In this document: positions 44,400 to 53,621 of the stretch, in pieces | Layout of the letters: every line of letters begins with the position of its first letter | How positions within the stretch are numbered: the first letter of the stretch is position 1 | Assembly: GCA_031556035.1 (NCBI GenBank) | Contig: JAVBTT010000021.1 | Coordinates: 1 to 64,000, forward strand | Direction of reading: 5' to 3' | Source: JAVBTT01 sp031556035 | Lineage (GTDB): Bacteria > Bacillota > Clostridia > Oscillospirales > UBA929 | Length of the DNA: 64,000 bases | Program-made: the position numbers and the translations under genes | Notes under the pieces: model-generated | What the model was told of the DNA's origin: nothing | The model's input: the letters and a program-made list of their open reading frames with translations, nothing else | The model's database searches: none

Positions 44400-45950
44400 T
44401 CAGGTCCTCCCTCCTCCGGCAAGCTTATACTCCACAGAGTCGGACAGAGCCTGCCAGCTCGCGTGTATGATGTCGGTGGATACTCCCACCGTGCTCCAGA
44501 TGCCTGTGCCGTCGGATGAGGTGATCAAAACCCTGACCTGCGCGGCGGTGGCCTCCTGTGGATTGAGTACGCGAACCTTATAGTCGATCAGGCGCATGTC
44601 CCTGACCTCTCTATAAAACGGGGAGAGTGCGTCCCTCAGCGCGCTGTCCAGCGCGTGCACGGGGCCGTCGCCCTCGCCGCAGGCGAGGCGCTCCTCGCCG
44701 CCCACCCGTATCTTGACAAGCGCGCTGGCCTTTACCGTGTCCGCGCCGTCCTGCTCGCTGAAGGTTTTGAAATAGACCAGATCGAAAAATGGGCTGTAAA
44801 GCCCGAGCTGGCGGCGAGCCAGCAGCTCAAAGCTGGCTTCGGCAGACTCGTAGGCGTATCCGGCCTTTTCTCGTGTCTTTAATGTATCGGCAAGAGCCGA
44901 GAGCTCCGGGGAGCTTTTGGCAAGCTCCGGGGCCATATGGCGTATCCTGTCCAGAAGCTGTGTTCTGCCGCTGAGCTCGGAGGTCAGCGTGCGCCTTTGA
45001 TTGCCGACCAGCTCGGGGGGCATGTGCTCAAAGGTGGCCGGATTCTTCAGCACCGCGTCTATATGCATCCCCGCCTTGTGCGCGAACGCGCTCCGGCCGA
45101 CAAAGGGCTGGGCGGGGGAGAGGGTGAGGTTGGCGATGTCGGCCACGCCGCGCGCGGTGCGCGTCAGCTCGGAGAGGTCAGCGCCGAGCTCGTAGCCCAG
45201 CTTGCCCTTGAGGGCGGCTATGACGGTCGCAAGATTGGCGTTTCCGCAGCGCTCGCCGTTTCCGCATAGCGTGCCCTGCACATGCCGGGCGCCGGCGCGG
45301 ACGGCCGCGATGGAGTTCGCCGCCGCGAGCTCCATATCGTTGTGCGCGTGTATGCCGACCGGAAGGCTGTATCGCTTAGCGGCGCAGGCCACAAGCTCTT
45401 CCAGCTCGCCCGTGAACTCGCCGCCGTTCGTGTCGCACAGCGTGAGTATATCCGCGCCGCCCATCGCCGCCGCCTCAAGGCAGCGAAAGGCGTATTCCGC
45501 GTTCTCTTTCGCGCCGTCGAAGAAGTGCTCCGCGTCGAAAATGACCTCGCGCCCCGCGTTTTTGGCGCAGCGGCAGCTCTCCTCGATCATCCGCAGATTT
45601 TCCGAGGGAGAACACCGCAGCACATGGTCGACGTGCAGGAGCGACGCCTTGCCAAAGAGCACGATCACAGGGGCTGAGGTAGCCAGAAGGGACTGGAGGT
45701 TCTCATCCTCCGCCGGGGACATGCCCTTGCGCACCGTGGGGCCGAACGCAGCCAGCTTTGCCCTGTTCAGTGACGGATTGCGGGCGAAAAGCTCCATGTC
45801 CTTTGGGTTTGAGGGCTGGCCAGCCTCTATATAGTCGACCCCGAGGGAATCCAGCAGGCCGATAATCTCCAGCTTGTCCCGAAGCGAGAACGAGACACCC
45901 TCCGCCTGCGCCCCGTCGCGCAGGGTGGTGTCAAGCACGGTCACGCGCAT
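44400..45950 (-). CDS. cimA: Citramalate synthase (2-isopropylmalate synthase family)
   Basis: About 516 residues. VLDTTLRDGAQAEGVSFS is the HMGL-like start, with the metal site in GIHAHNDMELA and HVQGTLCGNGERCGN, and a C-terminal LeuA allosteric domain (about 385-510). The AQAEGVSF variant is characteristic of CimA, not LeuA, which reads EQAPG. It condenses pyruvate with acetyl-CoA to (R)-citramalate, the threonine-independent entry to isoleucine. Its start overlaps the leuA stop (ATGA). Confidence 0.9.
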   Translation of the reverse strand: MRVTVLDTTLRDGAQAEGVSFSLRDKLEIIGLLDSLGVDYIEAGQPSNPKDMELFARNPSLNRAKLAAFGPTVRKGMSPAEDENLQSLLATSAPVIVLFGKASLLHVDHVLRCSPSENLRMIEESCRCAKNAGREVIFDAEHFFDGAKENAEYAFRCLEAAAMGGADILTLCDTNGGEFTGELEELVACAAKRYSLPVGIHAHNDMELAAANSIAAVRAGARHVQGTLCGNGERCGNANLATVIAALKGKLGYELGADLSELTRTARGVADIANLTLSPAQPFVGRSAFAHKAGMHIDAVLKNPATFEHMPPELVGNQRRTLTSELSGRTQLLDRIRHMAPELAKSSPELSALADTLKTREKAGYAYESAEASFELLARRQLGLYSPFFDLVYFKTFSEQDGADTVKASALVKIRVGGEERLACGEGDGPVHALDSALRDALSPFYREVRDMRLIDYKVRVLNPQEATAAQVRVLITSSDGTGIWSTVGVSTDIIHASWQALSDSVEYKLAGGGRT

Positions 45951-47464
45951 CACTCCGCGCCCCCCATCAGACACTTGTTGACGGCGTTGACGTATGCCTT
46001 GATTGACGCCTCAATCACGTCGGTGGACAGGCCGCGCCCGGTGTATATCCTGCCCATGCTGGACACCCGTACAAGTGCCTCACCCAGGGCGTCCCCGCCC
46101 TCGGTGATCGAGTGCAGCGAGTAGTTTTCCAGCTTGTAGCGCCCGCCCGCGATGGCGTTTATCGCCTTGAACGCCGCGTCCACCGGGCCGTCCCCCATCT
46201 CGACGCGCTGGACGACAGAGTCCCCGCAGGTGAGCTTGATTATCGCGGTGGAGTCAATGGTGTTGCCCGAGTTGATCACAAAGCTCTCAAGCCTGTAAAG
46301 GCCGAAGTCCTCGTCCGCCTCGTTTTTCATAAGCGCGATGATGTCCAGGTCCGAAACAGTTTTTTTCTTGTCCGCCAGCACCTTGAAGCTGGCGAAGGCC
46401 TCGTCCAGCTCCTCTTTGGATACGGAGAAGCCCAGCGCCTCCAGCCGCTCCTCGAATGCGTGACGCCCCGAGTGCTTGCCCAGCACCATGCGGTTCTGCG
46501 GGATTCCCAGCGCCTCGGGACGCATGATTTCGTATGTCTCGGGGTTTGCCATGACGCCGTGCTGGTGTATGCCGGCCTCATGCGCGAACGCGTTGGCCCC
46601 GATGACGGCCTTATTGGGAGGGATGGGAAGCCCGGTGATTGTCTGAATGAGCCGCGAGGCCCTGTATATCTGAGTTGTGTCTACATCACAGGATACGTCA
46701 AGGGTTGAGCCGCGGGTGACAATGGCCATGACAACCTCCTCGAGCGGGGTGTTGCCGGCCCGCTCGCCGATGCCGTTCAGAGTGCACTCGACCTGGGATG
46801 CCCCTGCCGCCACGCCGGAGATCGAGTTCGCGGTCGCCATGCCGAGGTCATTGTGGCAGTGCGCGGAGATGACGACCTTATCGGCGCCCGGGCAGCTTGA
46901 CAGCACATCCCGAACTATACGGTAGTATTCGTTGGGTGTGATGTAGCCCACCGTGTCCGGGATATTTATAACGGTCGCGCCAGCCTCAATGACCGCAGAA
47001 AATATGCGGCGCAAAAACACCGGATCCGAGCGGCAGGCGTCCTCGGCGGAAAACTGTACTCCCTCGCAGAAGCGCCTTGCGTATTTCACAGCGCCCACAG
47101 CCTGCTCCAGCACCTGCTCCGGCGTCATTTTCAGCTTGGCGCGCATGTGAATGGGGGAGGTGGCCAGAAAGAGGTGGATAAGAGGGGAGACCGCTCCGCT
47201 GAGCGCGTCACGTGCGGCGTCGATGTCCTTTTCAACGCAACGGCACAGAGAGGCCACCCGGCAGCCCTTGATCTGCTCTGACACCGCTTTGACCGCCGCT
47301 AAGTCGCCGGGAGAGGCGATGGCGAAGCCGGCCTCTATGCAGTCCACCCGAAGCCGCTCGAGCTGGCGGGCCACCTCAAGCTTTTCGGAGATGTCCATGG
47401 AGCAGCCCGGCGCCTGCTCGCCGTCCCTGAGGGTGGTGTCGAATATGCTGATCTTCATGCCCAT
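45950..47464 (-). CDS. leuA: 2-Isopropylmalate synthase
   Basis: About 504 residues. IFDTTLRDGEQAPGCSM and SAHCHNDLGMATANS are catalytic and metal motifs, with GIGERAGNTPLEEV in the TIM barrel, and an allosteric leucine-binding domain at about 390-500. It begins leucine synthesis. ATG 47464 has AAGGAGT eight bases ahead. It heads the operon and has a 114-nt predicted leader with a short open frame and alternative stems. Confidence 0.95.
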   Translation of the reverse strand: MGMKISIFDTTLRDGEQAPGCSMDISEKLEVARQLERLRVDCIEAGFAIASPGDLAAVKAVSEQIKGCRVASLCRCVEKDIDAARDALSGAVSPLIHLFLATSPIHMRAKLKMTPEQVLEQAVGAVKYARRFCEGVQFSAEDACRSDPVFLRRIFSAVIEAGATVINIPDTVGYITPNEYYRIVRDVLSSCPGADKVVISAHCHNDLGMATANSISGVAAGASQVECTLNGIGERAGNTPLEEVVMAIVTRGSTLDVSCDVDTTQIYRASRLIQTITGLPIPPNKAVIGANAFAHEAGIHQHGVMANPETYEIMRPEALGIPQNRMVLGKHSGRHAFEERLEALGFSVSKEELDEAFASFKVLADKKKTVSDLDIIALMKNEADEDFGLYRLESFVINSGNTIDSTAIIKLTCGDSVVQRVEMGDGPVDAAFKAINAIAGGRYKLENYSLHSITEGGDALGEALVRVSSMGRIYTGRGLSTDVIEASIKAYVNAVNKCLMGGAE

Positions 47465-47477
47465 GCTTCCGTACTCC

Positions 47478-47555
47478 TTATATAAAACATTGCGTGTGAG
47501 TAGGGACGGCACCCCTCGGCGTCCCGCGTGCAATCAGAGGGACGTGCGAAATCAT
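47478..47555 (-). CDS. Possible 25-residue leader ORF before leuA
   Basis: ATG at 47555 is preceded by CAAGG eight bases away, and the TAA lies right at the leuA ribosome site. The peptide begins MISHVPLIARG. It does not have a run of Leu, Ile or Val. Leader-ORF status depends on the alternative stems described in the findings. Confidence 0.3.
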   Translation of the reverse strand: MISHVPLIARGTPRGAVPTHTQCFI

Positions 47556-47565
47556 CTGAAAAACC

Positions 47566-47594
47566 TTGAAAAATATTATTTGATAGTATATACT
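47566..47594 (+). promoter_or_regulatory. pheST promoter
   Basis: -35 TTGAAA (47566-47571), 17-bp spacer, -10 TATACT (47589-47594). It would start transcription near 47601, about 80 bases before pheS. Confidence 0.75.
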
Positions 47595-47613
47595 AACCAG
47601 AAATCCACGTCAA
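47585..47613 (-). promoter_or_regulatory. leuA operon promoter
   Basis: Minus-strand -35 TTGACG (47608-47613), 17-bp spacer, -10 TATACT (47585-47590). The -10 lies in the palindrome TAGTATATACTA (47584-47595) and overlaps the pheS -10. Confidence 0.75.
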
Positions 47614-47679
47614 GAGATTTGCAAGACCGGAATGCCTGAGTTTCATTTCAGAAACAGGCTTGCAGTGAGGAGAGAGGCA

Positions 47680-48708
47680 ATGATGAGGGAACAGCTTGAG
47701 GCGCTTAAGACAGGCGCGGCGGCCGCGCTCAAGGAGGTGAGCGACGCTTCCGGGCTTGAGGCGCTCAGGGTGCGTTTTTTGGGCAAAAAGGGCGAGCTGA
47801 CCGCCGTGCTGAAATCCATGGGGTCGCTCAGCGCGGAGGAGCGCCCGGTTATAGGCGCGCTCGCCAACGATATACGGGGCTTTTTGGAAGAGGAAATAGA
47901 GAAGGCTGGCAGGCTGATCGCCTCCGAGAGCACGAAGCGCAGACTGCTTGAGGAAAGACTGGACGTCACGCTGCCGGGAGCTCCTGTCAGGATAGGGCAC
48001 AGGCACCCCATGAGCATCGTGCTTGACGAGATTAAGGACATCTTCCTGGGCATGGGCTTCAGCATAGCGGAAGGGCCGGAGGTCGAAAGCACCTGGTACT
48101 GCTTCGACGCGCTGAACACCGGCCCCGACCACCCGGCCCGGGACATGCAGGACACCTTTTATATAGACCCTCGGACAATTTTGCGCACGCAGACCTCATC
48201 GGTGCAGATACGCACGATGGAAAAGCAAAAGCCGCCGGTGCGCGTAATATCGCCCGGCAGGGTCTACCGCAAGGACGAGTTCGACGCGACCCACTCGCCG
48301 ATGTTCCACCAGATCGAGGGTCTGGTGGTGGACGAGGGGATAACATTCGCCGACCTAAAGGGCACTCTTGAGACTATGATGAAAAGTATCTTCGGCGCGG
48401 AGGCCAAGCTGCGCTTCCGGCCGCACCACTTCCCGTACACCGAGCCGTCCGCCGAGGTGGATTTGCAGTGCTTCGCCTGCCACGGCGAGGGATGCCCGAT
48501 GTGCAAGCAGGAGGGCTGGATTGAGATGCTCGGGTCCGGCATGGTGCATCCGAATGTTTTGAGGGTATGCGGCATCGACCCGGAAAAGTATTCGGGCTTC
48601 GCTTTCGGAGTGGGGCTGGAAAGACTGGCGCTGATGCGCTACAACGTCAGCGACATGCGCCTGTTTTTCGAAAATGACGTGCGCTTTCTCGGGCAGTTTG
48701 TGGGTTAG
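47680..48708 (+). CDS. pheS: Phenylalanyl-tRNA synthetase alpha subunit
   Basis: About 342 residues, the catalytic subunit. An N-terminal coiled coil lies at about 1-80. The class II core has GHRHPMSIVLDEIKDIF, PARDMQDTFYI, RVYRKDEFDATHSPMFHQIEG and the C-terminal GFAFGVGLERLALMRY. GAGGAG is seven bases before ATG 47680. An earlier in-frame ATG at 47632 has no ribosome site. The leader contains a small GCCT..AGGC hairpin but no T-box. Confidence 0.96.
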   Translation: MMREQLEALKTGAAAALKEVSDASGLEALRVRFLGKKGELTAVLKSMGSLSAEERPVIGALANDIRGFLEEEIEKAGRLIASESTKRRLLEERLDVTLPGAPVRIGHRHPMSIVLDEIKDIFLGMGFSIAEGPEVESTWYCFDALNTGPDHPARDMQDTFYIDPRTILRTQTSSVQIRTMEKQKPPVRVISPGRVYRKDEFDATHSPMFHQIEGLVVDEGITFADLKGTLETMMKSIFGAEAKLRFRPHHFPYTEPSAEVDLQCFACHGEGCPMCKQEGWIEMLGSGMVHPNVLRVCGIDPEKYSGFAFGVGLERLALMRYNVSDMRLFFENDVRFLGQFVG

Positions 48709-48719
48709 GGGGGGAAGAG

Positions 48720-51092
48720 ATGAAGTTATCTGTTGAATGGCTTAAGGAATTTGTGGATATAAGCGAGTCGTCGAAGGATATCGCCGCGGCGCTCACCATG
48801 TCCGGCTCAAAGGTGGAGACGGTTGAACATTTGGGGGCGGACATCACAAATGTCGTTGTCGGCAGGGTTGAGAGCGTCGTACGCCACCCCAACGCGGACA
48901 AGCTCTTCATCTGCAAGGTGGACGTCGGGCGCGGGGAAGCGGCGCAGATAATCACCGGAGCCACGAATGTGACCGCCGGGGTGTTTGTGCCCGTGGCGCT
49001 CGCGGTCGCAAACCTGCCCTGCGGAAAGGTGATAAAGGCGGGGAAGATGCGCGGCGAGGTCTCGGAGGGCATGCTCTGCTCGGGCGAGGAGCTGTGCCTC
49101 ACGGGGGCGGATCAGCCGGGCGCGGACGCCGACGGCATATTGCTGCTTGAGGGCTCGGATTACACCCCGGGCGAGGATATACACGGCCCGCTCATGCTTT
49201 CGGACAGCGTGCTGGATTTTGAAATCACCCCCAACCGCCCGGACTGCCTGTCTGTGATCGGACTGGCCCGGGAGGCTGCGGCGACGTTTGGGCGAGAGGC
49301 CAGATGGCACGGGCCGGAGGTCAGGGCAGAGGGCTCCAAAATAGAGGAGCATCTGTCGGTTGAGGTGCCGGACTCTGACCTGTGCCCGCGCTATACGGCG
49401 CGCATGGTGGAAAACGTGAGGATCGGGCCCTCCCCGATGTGGATGCGCCGCAGGCTCAGGGCATGTGGGATCAGACCGATCAACAATATTGTCGACATCA
49501 CGAACTATGTGCTGCTGGAGTATGGCCAGCCGATGCACGCGTTTGACTATGCCTGTGTCCAGGGAGGCAAAATCGTCGTGCGCCGCGCGGCACAGGGCGA
49601 GACGATTGAAACGCTCGACGGGCAGACGCGCAATCTGACGGGCGACATGCTGGTAATCGCGGACGCTGAAAAGCCGGTCGGCATCGCGGGCGTCATGGGC
49701 GGAGAGGGCAGCGGCATCACGGCTGAAACCAGAACCATCGTGTTCGAGTCCGCCAACTTCAGCGGCCCGTCGATACGAAAGACCGCTTTGTCACTGGCTA
49801 TGCGCACCGACGCGTCGTCGCGCTTCGAGAAGGGGCTTGACCTGACCGCAACCGTTCCGGCCGTACAGCGAGCCTGCGAGCTGGTTGAGCTGCTGGGCGC
49901 CGGCACTGTCTGCTCCGGTATGATTGATGTGGGGCAAAAGGAACTTGAAAGCAATGCAATTAAGCTTGACTGCGCACAGATAAACGGCTTTTTGGGCACC
50001 GATATCTCTGAAAGCCGAATGCAGGCTTATCTCCGCGCGGTGGGCTGTGAAGTTGGCATTGATAACAGTGTCACCCCTCCGAGCTGGCGGGCCGATATCT
50101 CGATATGGCAGGATTTGGCGGAGGAGGTGGCGCGGTTTTACGGCTACGACAATATACCGTCAAGCCTCACGATATCCAAGACGCAGGGGCGTAAAACCGG
50201 AAGGCAGTACGCAGAGGATGCGGTCAAGAGCGCACTGCTGTCCATGGGCTTTGACGAGATGCTGACGTTTTCGTTTGTGGGTCGCTCCGACTATGTAAAA
50301 TGCGGTCTGGACGGAGGTCAAGACTTCGTGTCGCTGCTCAATCCGCTGGGCGAGGAGACGTCCGTTATGCGTACAACCGCGCTGCCGTCCCTTCTGGGTT
50401 CGCTGGCGCGCAACAACAGCAGGCGGAATCAGGAGGCTATGCTTTTTGAAATCGCGATGACCTACCAGCCAAGGGCGGGAGAGCTCCCGGACGAGCGCCC
50501 GAAGCTTGTGCTCGGCGGACACGGCGGCGGGCTGGATTTCTTTGCGCTCAAGGGATGTGTGGAAAAGCTTCTTGAGGTTATGCGCGTGAATGGAGTACAA
50601 TATTTCTCCCGAACGGATCATCCGTCCTTCCATCCGGGGCGCTGCGCCGAGGTCAGGCTAGGGGACAATGCGCTTGGAGTATTTGGGGAGATTCACCCGG
50701 AAATACAGCAGCGTTTTGATGTTGACAAAAAGCTCTACGCCTGCGAGCTGGACTTCCTGAGTATGCTTGAGCTGTCCTCGCCGGAGGCCAAATATATACC
50801 GCTGCCGAGATATCCGTCCGTTTCCCGGGATCTTGCCCTGGTGTGCGACGAGTCCATACCGGCGGCAGAGCTCATTGAGGCGGTCAAGTCGTCCGGCGGG
50901 AAGCTCTTGAGGGAGTGCGCGGTGTTTGACGTTTATACCGGAAGCCACATACCAACGGGGAAAAAGAGCGTGGCGTTTTCCCTTCTGTACAGGGCGGACG
51001 ACCGGACGCTGACCGACGAGGAGGTCGACGCGTCCATCAAGAAGGTGCTCAAGGCGCTTCACTCCCGCTTTGAGGCTGTCATACGCTCGTAG
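48720..51092 (+). CDS. pheT: Phenylalanyl-tRNA synthetase beta subunit
   Basis: A 790-residue editing and tRNA-binding subunit. The N-terminal tRNA-binding domain is at about 40-150 (HPNADKLFICKVDVG). The B3/B4 editing region has MRRRLRACGIRPINNIVDITNYV. The B5 region is near 400, and a C-terminal anticodon-binding fold-like domain has YPSVSRDLALVCDE. It starts 11 bases after pheS. Confidence 0.97.
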   Translation: MKLSVEWLKEFVDISESSKDIAAALTMSGSKVETVEHLGADITNVVVGRVESVVRHPNADKLFICKVDVGRGEAAQIITGATNVTAGVFVPVALAVANLPCGKVIKAGKMRGEVSEGMLCSGEELCLTGADQPGADADGILLLEGSDYTPGEDIHGPLMLSDSVLDFEITPNRPDCLSVIGLAREAAATFGREARWHGPEVRAEGSKIEEHLSVEVPDSDLCPRYTARMVENVRIGPSPMWMRRRLRACGIRPINNIVDITNYVLLEYGQPMHAFDYACVQGGKIVVRRAAQGETIETLDGQTRNLTGDMLVIADAEKPVGIAGVMGGEGSGITAETRTIVFESANFSGPSIRKTALSLAMRTDASSRFEKGLDLTATVPAVQRACELVELLGAGTVCSGMIDVGQKELESNAIKLDCAQINGFLGTDISESRMQAYLRAVGCEVGIDNSVTPPSWRADISIWQDLAEEVARFYGYDNIPSSLTISKTQGRKTGRQYAEDAVKSALLSMGFDEMLTFSFVGRSDYVKCGLDGGQDFVSLLNPLGEETSVMRTTALPSLLGSLARNNSRRNQEAMLFEIAMTYQPRAGELPDERPKLVLGGHGGGLDFFALKGCVEKLLEVMRVNGVQYFSRTDHPSFHPGRCAEVRLGDNALGVFGEIHPEIQQRFDVDKKLYACELDFLSMLELSSPEAKYIPLPRYPSVSRDLALVCDESIPAAELIEAVKSSGGKLLRECAVFDVYTGSHIPTGKKSVAFSLLYRADDRTLTDEEVDASIKKVLKALHSRFEAVIRS

Positions 51093-51140
51093 ACTTTAGA
51101 CGCCGCTCCAATTATTTGCAGTCATATTTTGATGATTTCA

Positions 51141-51169
51141 TTGACTTTGCGCAAATACTACTATATAAT
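51141..51169 (+). promoter_or_regulatory. secDF promoter
   Basis: -35 TTGACT (51141-51146), exactly 17 bp, perfect -10 TATAAT (51164-51169), 47 bases ahead of the start. Confidence 0.85.
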
Positions 51170-51215
51170 CAACAAGTTGCGAATTTTGTAAGAATTGGTT
51201 GAGGAGGCAGTCTTC

Positions 51216-53441
51216 ATGAAGAGGCTCAAGCATATCCTGGTATTTGTGGCGATTATTCTGGTCATAGGCATTCTGTCTGGAATCGCCGCGATGGGAGCGG
51301 ATCTGGTATTTGTAAAAATCCCCAGCGTGCAGAGCGGAATAAAGCTCGGTCTTGACCTGCGCGGAGGGTCGATTATTACTCTTGAGGCTGCCGAGGATCA
51401 GATTAATCCGGATACCCTCGCCAACGATATAGAGGTGGCGAAGACTCTCATCGAGAGGCGCCTGACCGCTTCGGGTTACACTGAGGCGATGGTATACAAG
51501 GTTTCCTCAAACCGCATCCGCATTGAGATTCCCGATGTGGAAGACCCGGAGGAGGCGGTTGCCCTTGTCGGCAAGACCGCCAAGCTCGAGTTCAGGGACT
51601 ATACCGGCAAGGTGTGGCTGAATGGAGACGCCGTTGAGAGCGCCAAGGCCGAATACAGCCCTGTCGACAACACCGGGATTTCCAAGCACCATGTTGTGCT
51701 TTCCTTCAAACAGGAATATCGCGACGCCTGGGCCGACGCGACTAAGTTCGCCGCCAGCCAGAGCGACGGCAGCAACTATATCGCAATTTATATGGATGAG
51801 ACCGAGCAAAGCGCCCCCCGCGTGGGCTCAGAGTACGCGTCCACCGGACTCACGGGCGACAGCTGCGTTGTCACCTTCGGAGACGGCACGAACAAGGAGC
51901 TCCAGCAGAGAGCAGCCGAGTTCGCGAACCTGGTTCAGATCGGCCGCCTGCCGTTCGACCTCAAGCAGGTCGAGCTTCGCAGCGTGGGCCCTACCCTGGG
52001 CGAGCGCTCTCTTGAGACAAGCATACTTGCCGGCGCAATCGGCCTGATTCTGGTTATCCTGTTTATGATAATCTTCTACCGTGTGCCTGGCCTTGTTTCC
52101 GGCATTTCTCTTATCTTTTACACGGCGCTCATGCTGGTCGTTTTGGCTGTGCTGCGCGTCAACCTTTCGCTGCCGGGCATTGCGGGTATCATACTGTCTA
52201 TAGGCATGGCGGTCGACGCGAACGTCATTATATTTGAGCGTATAAAAGAAGAGCTGCGCTCAGGCAAGACAATCGCCTCCGCGGTTGCCTCGGGCTACAA
52301 GAGGGCGCTCACCGCCATCATAGACTCAAATATCACAACGATAATAGCCGCCGTCGTGCTGCTCATATTTGGAACAGGAGCCATTACCGGCTTCGCCATA
52401 ACCCTTCTCACCGGCGTCCTGCTCTCCATGTTCACCGTCCTTGTCGTTTCAAGGCTGCTGCTCAACCAGCTTGTAATGATGGGCCTCAAGAGCCTCAGGC
52501 TTTTCGGCGTAAACACCGAGAAGAAGCCGTTTGTCGGCGAGGGGACCTTCAGCTTTGTCAAGAAATTCAATATGTTCGGCATTATAGCGATTGTGCTTGT
52601 CGCCACAGGCTTAATAGGGCTGGTGCTCCTGCCGTTCGGGGTAGGTATGTATAACTTCGATATTGACTTTGTCGGCGGTACCACCTTCCACATTGATATG
52701 GGCGTCCAGCTCGATAGGGCAAAGCTGGACGATATAGCCGGCGTCGTCGAAAAAGCGTCGGGGGTTAAGCCATCAGCGCCTCAGATAACGGGCACGGGCG
52801 GCACTGAGGTCATCATCAAGATGACCAGCATAGACTCTCCGACCCGTGAGGCGGTGTTCAACGCCCTAAAGCAGGAATACGGTCTTAGCGACAGCGCCAG
52901 GCTCAACGTCGAGGATGTCGGGGCGACTGTGGGAAGAAGCCTTCAGCAGTCGGCAATTCTGTCAGTTACCGTCGCCGCTCTGCTCATACTGCTGTATATC
53001 ACAATCCGCTTCCAGTTCAGCTCCGGTCTAGCCGCGGTCATCTGCCTGATTCAGGATCTTCTGGTGATGCTGAGTGCGTATGTGATCTTCCGCATACCGA
53101 TCAACATGAACTTTATCGCCGCAATGCTGACTATACTAGGCTATTCAATCAACGCGAACATCATTGTCTTTGACCGTGTTCGCGAGAACAGAAAGCTCAT
53201 GCTGAAGAAGCCGTTCGGCGAAATTGTCGACCGCTCCATCCATCAGACTCTCGGAAGAAGCATCAACACCACGGTTACAACCCTGATTCCGCTCGTATTA
53301 ATTATAATTATCGGCGTTACCTCAATCCGGGAATTCGCGATACCCCTCATGGTGGGTATAGTCAGCGGACTTTATTCGTCGGTGTGCCTTGCCGGCGGCA
53401 TGTGGGCAAAGTTTATCAAAGGCGACGTAAAGCTCAAGTAA
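51216..53441 (+). CDS. secDF: Fused protein-export membrane protein SecDF
   Basis: 741 residues joining SecD and SecF. The SecD half has LGLDLRGGSIITLEA, the P1 periplasmic region and a six-helix domain with SIGMAVDANVIIFERIKEEL (about 331-350). The SecF half starts near 440 with YNFDIDFVGGTTFHI and ends with SINANIIVFDRVRENRKLM. It uses the ion gradient to pull proteins outward after SecA. GAGGAGG lies eight bases before ATG 51216; the earlier frame just translates that region. No yajC is next to it. Confidence 0.96.
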   Translation: MKRLKHILVFVAIILVIGILSGIAAMGADLVFVKIPSVQSGIKLGLDLRGGSIITLEAAEDQINPDTLANDIEVAKTLIERRLTASGYTEAMVYKVSSNRIRIEIPDVEDPEEAVALVGKTAKLEFRDYTGKVWLNGDAVESAKAEYSPVDNTGISKHHVVLSFKQEYRDAWADATKFAASQSDGSNYIAIYMDETEQSAPRVGSEYASTGLTGDSCVVTFGDGTNKELQQRAAEFANLVQIGRLPFDLKQVELRSVGPTLGERSLETSILAGAIGLILVILFMIIFYRVPGLVSGISLIFYTALMLVVLAVLRVNLSLPGIAGIILSIGMAVDANVIIFERIKEELRSGKTIASAVASGYKRALTAIIDSNITTIIAAVVLLIFGTGAITGFAITLLTGVLLSMFTVLVVSRLLLNQLVMMGLKSLRLFGVNTEKKPFVGEGTFSFVKKFNMFGIIAIVLVATGLIGLVLLPFGVGMYNFDIDFVGGTTFHIDMGVQLDRAKLDDIAGVVEKASGVKPSAPQITGTGGTEVIIKMTSIDSPTREAVFNALKQEYGLSDSARLNVEDVGATVGRSLQQSAILSVTVAALLILLYITIRFQFSSGLAAVICLIQDLLVMLSAYVIFRIPINMNFIAAMLTILGYSINANIIVFDRVRENRKLMLKKPFGEIVDRSIHQTLGRSINTTVTTLIPLVLIIIIGVTSIREFAIPLMVGIVSGLYSSVCLAGGMWAKFIKGDVKLK

Positions 53442-53465
53442 GTCTGCCAAAGGCCGTATAGTTTT

Positions 53466-53499
53466 CCCCCTGTGTCACAGGATTCTGCGGCACAGGGGG
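53466..53499 (+). terminator. Hairpin after secDF
   Basis: CCCCCTGTG (53466-53474) pairs with CACAGGGGG (53491-53499) around a 16-nt loop. It is followed by ATTATCATG, without a strong U-tract. Confidence 0.55.
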
Positions 53500-53544
53500 A
53501 TTATCATGTTAAAATTTGCCGTTTTTGAGACGGAAAGTTGTCTA

Positions 53545-53573
53545 TTTTCAAAAGAGAAATTATATGATATACT
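53545..53573 (+). promoter_or_regulatory. Candidate promoter of the Asp23-to-recN cluster
   Basis: -35 TTTTCA (53545-53550), 17 bp, -10 TATACT (53568-53573). An overlapping TTGTCT/TATATG pair is also possible. It lies 49 bases before the Asp23 gene. Confidence 0.5.
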
Positions 53574-53621
53574 ATCCGAAAATATTGTCCGGCGAAAACA
53601 GATTTAGGAGATGTAAATTAT

